Shown here piece after piece: positions 6,039 to 6,888 of a DNA stretch of 6,888 nucleotides. The notes beneath the pieces are model-generated. The model was not told where the DNA came from. It did not search any database and was given only the letters and a program-made list of their open reading frames with translations. Position 1 is the first letter of the stretch, and each line of letters opens with the position of its first letter. A program made the position numbers and the translations under genes. Location of the stretch: NCBI GenBank assembly GCA_012837655.1, contig DUQT01000273.1:1-6888 (forward strand), in the 5' to 3' direction. Origin of the DNA: Actinomyces sp. Lineage in GTDB: Bacteria; Actinomycetota; Actinomycetes; Actinomycetales; Actinomycetaceae.

Positions 6039-6067
6039 GCAGATAGTGCAAGTTTGTACAATCTGCA
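6038..6067. promoter_or_regulatory. 7-bp inverted repeat TGCAGAT-N16-ATCTGCA, possible operator of the oxidase
   Basis: TGCAGAT (6038-6044) and ATCTGCA (6061-6067) are perfect inverse copies, and the spacer carries the palindrome TTGTACAA (6054-6061), which shares one base with the right arm. The position, 50-80 bases upstream of the oxidase start codon, is where a promoter and its operator would be expected. The regulator that would bind is not in this window. Part of it overlaps the edge of the leader hairpin, so a chance repeat cannot be excluded. Confidence 0.35.
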
Positions 6068-6268
6068 TGCGGGGTGCAACCTAATGTGAGTTATTTCGCG
6101 CCTAGAGGAAGATGTGGGCAGGGCCCTAGAGGAGGGTGCAGGCGGGGTGTTGAAGTCGTTTGTCGCACGGTTGGGCGCCTAAGTTGGCGCGTCGCGTCCT
6201 TTTCGCAACTCGCGCGTCGGGCGGCGAAACGGCAGCGCGCTCGTCGTGTGATCGTCGGCGGGGCAGGA

Positions 6269-6888
6269 CTAATAAAGCAGTTCGATGGCCTTGTCGACGA
6301 GTTCTTCCAGTCGTTTCACGTCTGTCTGCGTGGCGGTGGTGATGACGATAGCGTCGCGATCGGGGACGATCGCCAGAGTCTGCCCATCAGTTCCGTGGCC
6401 AAAGAAGATGTTGCCCTTGTTGGACAGCCATAGGCTCGACCCGTAGGCGTGCCTGCGGAAATAAGGATTAGTCGGGGTGTCAACCTGCGGAGTGAACGTC
6501 GTGAATTGCTTCATTCGTTCAATCCATTCGGGGCTTACGATTCCGCGGCCTCCTTCTAGCAAGACCTCACCGATTTTCAGTAGATCGTGGGGGAGTAGCC
6601 ACAGTCGTGTCGCGCCCGCCAAGTACTTGCCGTATCGCTCCCACTCGTATTCCTCGATCCCAAGCGGCCCAAAGAACACGCGGTTTGCGTAGTCTTGGAG
6701 GTCCTCACCCAAGAACTCTTGAAGATAAATCGACAGAAGGTAGAAACCCGCATTGGAATACAGGTAGTAAGCCCCGGCCTCGTGAATTATCGGTTCATTG
6801 ACGATGTAATTTATGTATTCGCTGGGATCCATGTCGGCAATGTCGCCGCGCATCATGAGGATTCGATCAAACCCAATCGTGTGATTCA
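6269..6888 (-). CDS. Serine beta-lactamase-like hydrolase, C-terminal part (5' end outside window)
   Basis: The frame is open from the right edge to the TAG at 6269-6271, giving about 206 residues of a beta-lactamase (PF00144-type) serine hydrolase. Ahead of the internal Met codons at 6851-6856, residues NHTIGF resemble the LLTHTSGL block of this family, showing that the gene continues past the edge. Further on, YSNAGFYLLS carries the YxN catalytic triplet. FFGPLGI, then LWLLPHDLLKIGEVLLEGG, matches the 'processed domain' spacing of the family, and FGHGTDGQTLAIVP takes the place of the KTG/HxG motif. The SxxK nucleophile and any signal peptide must lie outside the window. The pattern WLLPHDLLKIGEVLLEGG...VSPEW is closer to 6-aminohexanoate-dimer-hydrolase/EstB-like esterases than to true cephalosporinases. 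It may act on esters, amides or cell-wall peptides; antibiotic resistance should not be inferred. It lies upstream of the oxidase on the same strand, 279 bases away, and probably belongs to a separate unit. Confidence 0.85.
   Translation of the reverse strand, partial: NHTIGFDRILMMRGDIADMDPSEYINYIVNEPIIHEAGAYYLYSNAGFYLLSIYLQEFLGEDLQDYANRVFFGPLGIEEYEWERYGKYLAGATRLWLLPHDLLKIGEVLLEGGRGIVSPEWIERMKQFTTFTPQVDTPTNPYFRRHAYGSSLWLSNKGNIFFGHGTDGQTLAIVPDRDAIVITTATQTDVKRLEELVDKAIELLY

Larger units (their letters stand above)
5990..6268 (-). promoter_or_regulatory. Pyruvate oxidase leader and upstream region (279 bases without a gene)
   Basis: The part near the oxidase (to about 6100) holds the GAGGAG ribosome binding site (5994-5999), a 9-bp hairpin, a 7-bp inverted repeat and two TTGCAC hexamers on the minus strand (complements of 6046-6051 and 6074-6079). 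No -35/-10 pair with proper spacing stands out, so the promoter is not placed. The part from about 6100 to 6268 is richer in G and C and contains two direct copies of CCTAGAGGA (6101-6109, 6125-6133) and a short GCGCC/GGCGC hairpin (6175-6190). I see no clear terminator for the serine hydrolase gene. Plus-strand frames through here look like chance. Confidence 0.5.

Noticed and set aside
5990..6079. 30-residue N-terminal extension of pyruvate oxidase, from an ATG at 6079
   Set aside because: The extension is basic and unlike the family, it runs through the leader hairpin, and GAGGAG sits just ahead of the Met at 5989, where similarity to known enzymes begins.
6175..6190. GCGCC-TAAGTT-GGCGC hairpin as terminator of the serine hydrolase gene
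   Set aside because: The stem has only five pairs and no U-tract follows on the minus strand. It may be chance in GC-rich sequence.
6074..6433. Plus-strand frame of 119 residues across the region upstream of the oxidase
   Set aside because: Its second half is antisense to the serine hydrolase, it has no ribosome binding site, and its Arg/Gly-rich composition is typical of a chance frame in GC-rich DNA.
6269..6856. Complete 195-residue serine hydrolase starting at 6856
   Set aside because: The frame is open beyond this Met to the window edge, with family-like residues (NHTIGF), and a protein starting here would lack the SxxK nucleophile. It is a gene cut by the window and not a short gene.
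1..6888. CRISPR array, tRNA or rRNA gene, insertion sequence, prophage or attachment site
   Set aside because: No regularly spaced repeats, cloverleaf-like segments, transposase or integrase frames, or terminal inverted repeats were seen. The intergenic gaps are all under 300 bases.

Overview
The window carries five protein-coding genes and the intergenic regulatory DNA between them. Base composition is moderate to fairly GC-rich by eye. One gene appears to start leaderless, directly behind a TATGAT -10 box. The window also holds a SpxB-type pyruvate oxidase and typical AGGAG ribosome binding sites on the other genes. Together these fit an actinobacterium that meets oxygen, perhaps a moderate-GC member such as an Actinomycetaceae relative. 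This is inference: there is no rRNA or marker gene, and a high-GC lactic acid bacterium cannot be excluded from sequence alone.

Layout from left to right. At 62-1474 (minus) there is a 12-helix sugar-porter-type MFS transporter. Upstream of it on the same strand, at 1569-3260, lies a 563-residue protein made of two different alpha/beta-hydrolase domains in one chain. Its promoter region, 3261-3388, is shared with a divergent GntR-family regulator at 3389-4108 (plus). That region carries two identical perfect palindromes, ACCCTAGGGT, with centres exactly 20 bp apart. A third, near-identical CCCTAGGGT lies just after the regulator's stop codon. A long symmetric hairpin at 4169-4214, A-tracted on one side and T-tracted on the other, probably terminates transcription from both directions. 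Pyruvate oxidase follows at 4223-5989 (minus). Its leader holds a 9-bp perfect hairpin and a 7-bp inverted repeat. The right edge holds the C-terminal part of a serine beta-lactamase-like hydrolase at 6269-6888 (minus); its N-terminal part, including the SxxK nucleophile, lies outside the window.

How the parts may work together. The GntR regulator, the paired palindromes, the dual hydrolase and the transporter look like a self-contained catabolic cassette. The transporter would import a sugar, polyol or glycoside-like compound, the cytoplasmic dual hydrolase would split ester-type bonds in it, and the regulator would repress the pair until the compound or a product is present. This cassette is the most interesting item. 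The two-domain hydrolase with both catalytic triads intact, and the palindrome pair laid over its promoter, are its most testable parts. Pyruvate oxidase appears to be a separate single-gene unit that makes acetyl phosphate, CO2 and H2O2 from pyruvate, phosphate and O2. The serine hydrolase at the edge has no visible functional tie to the rest.
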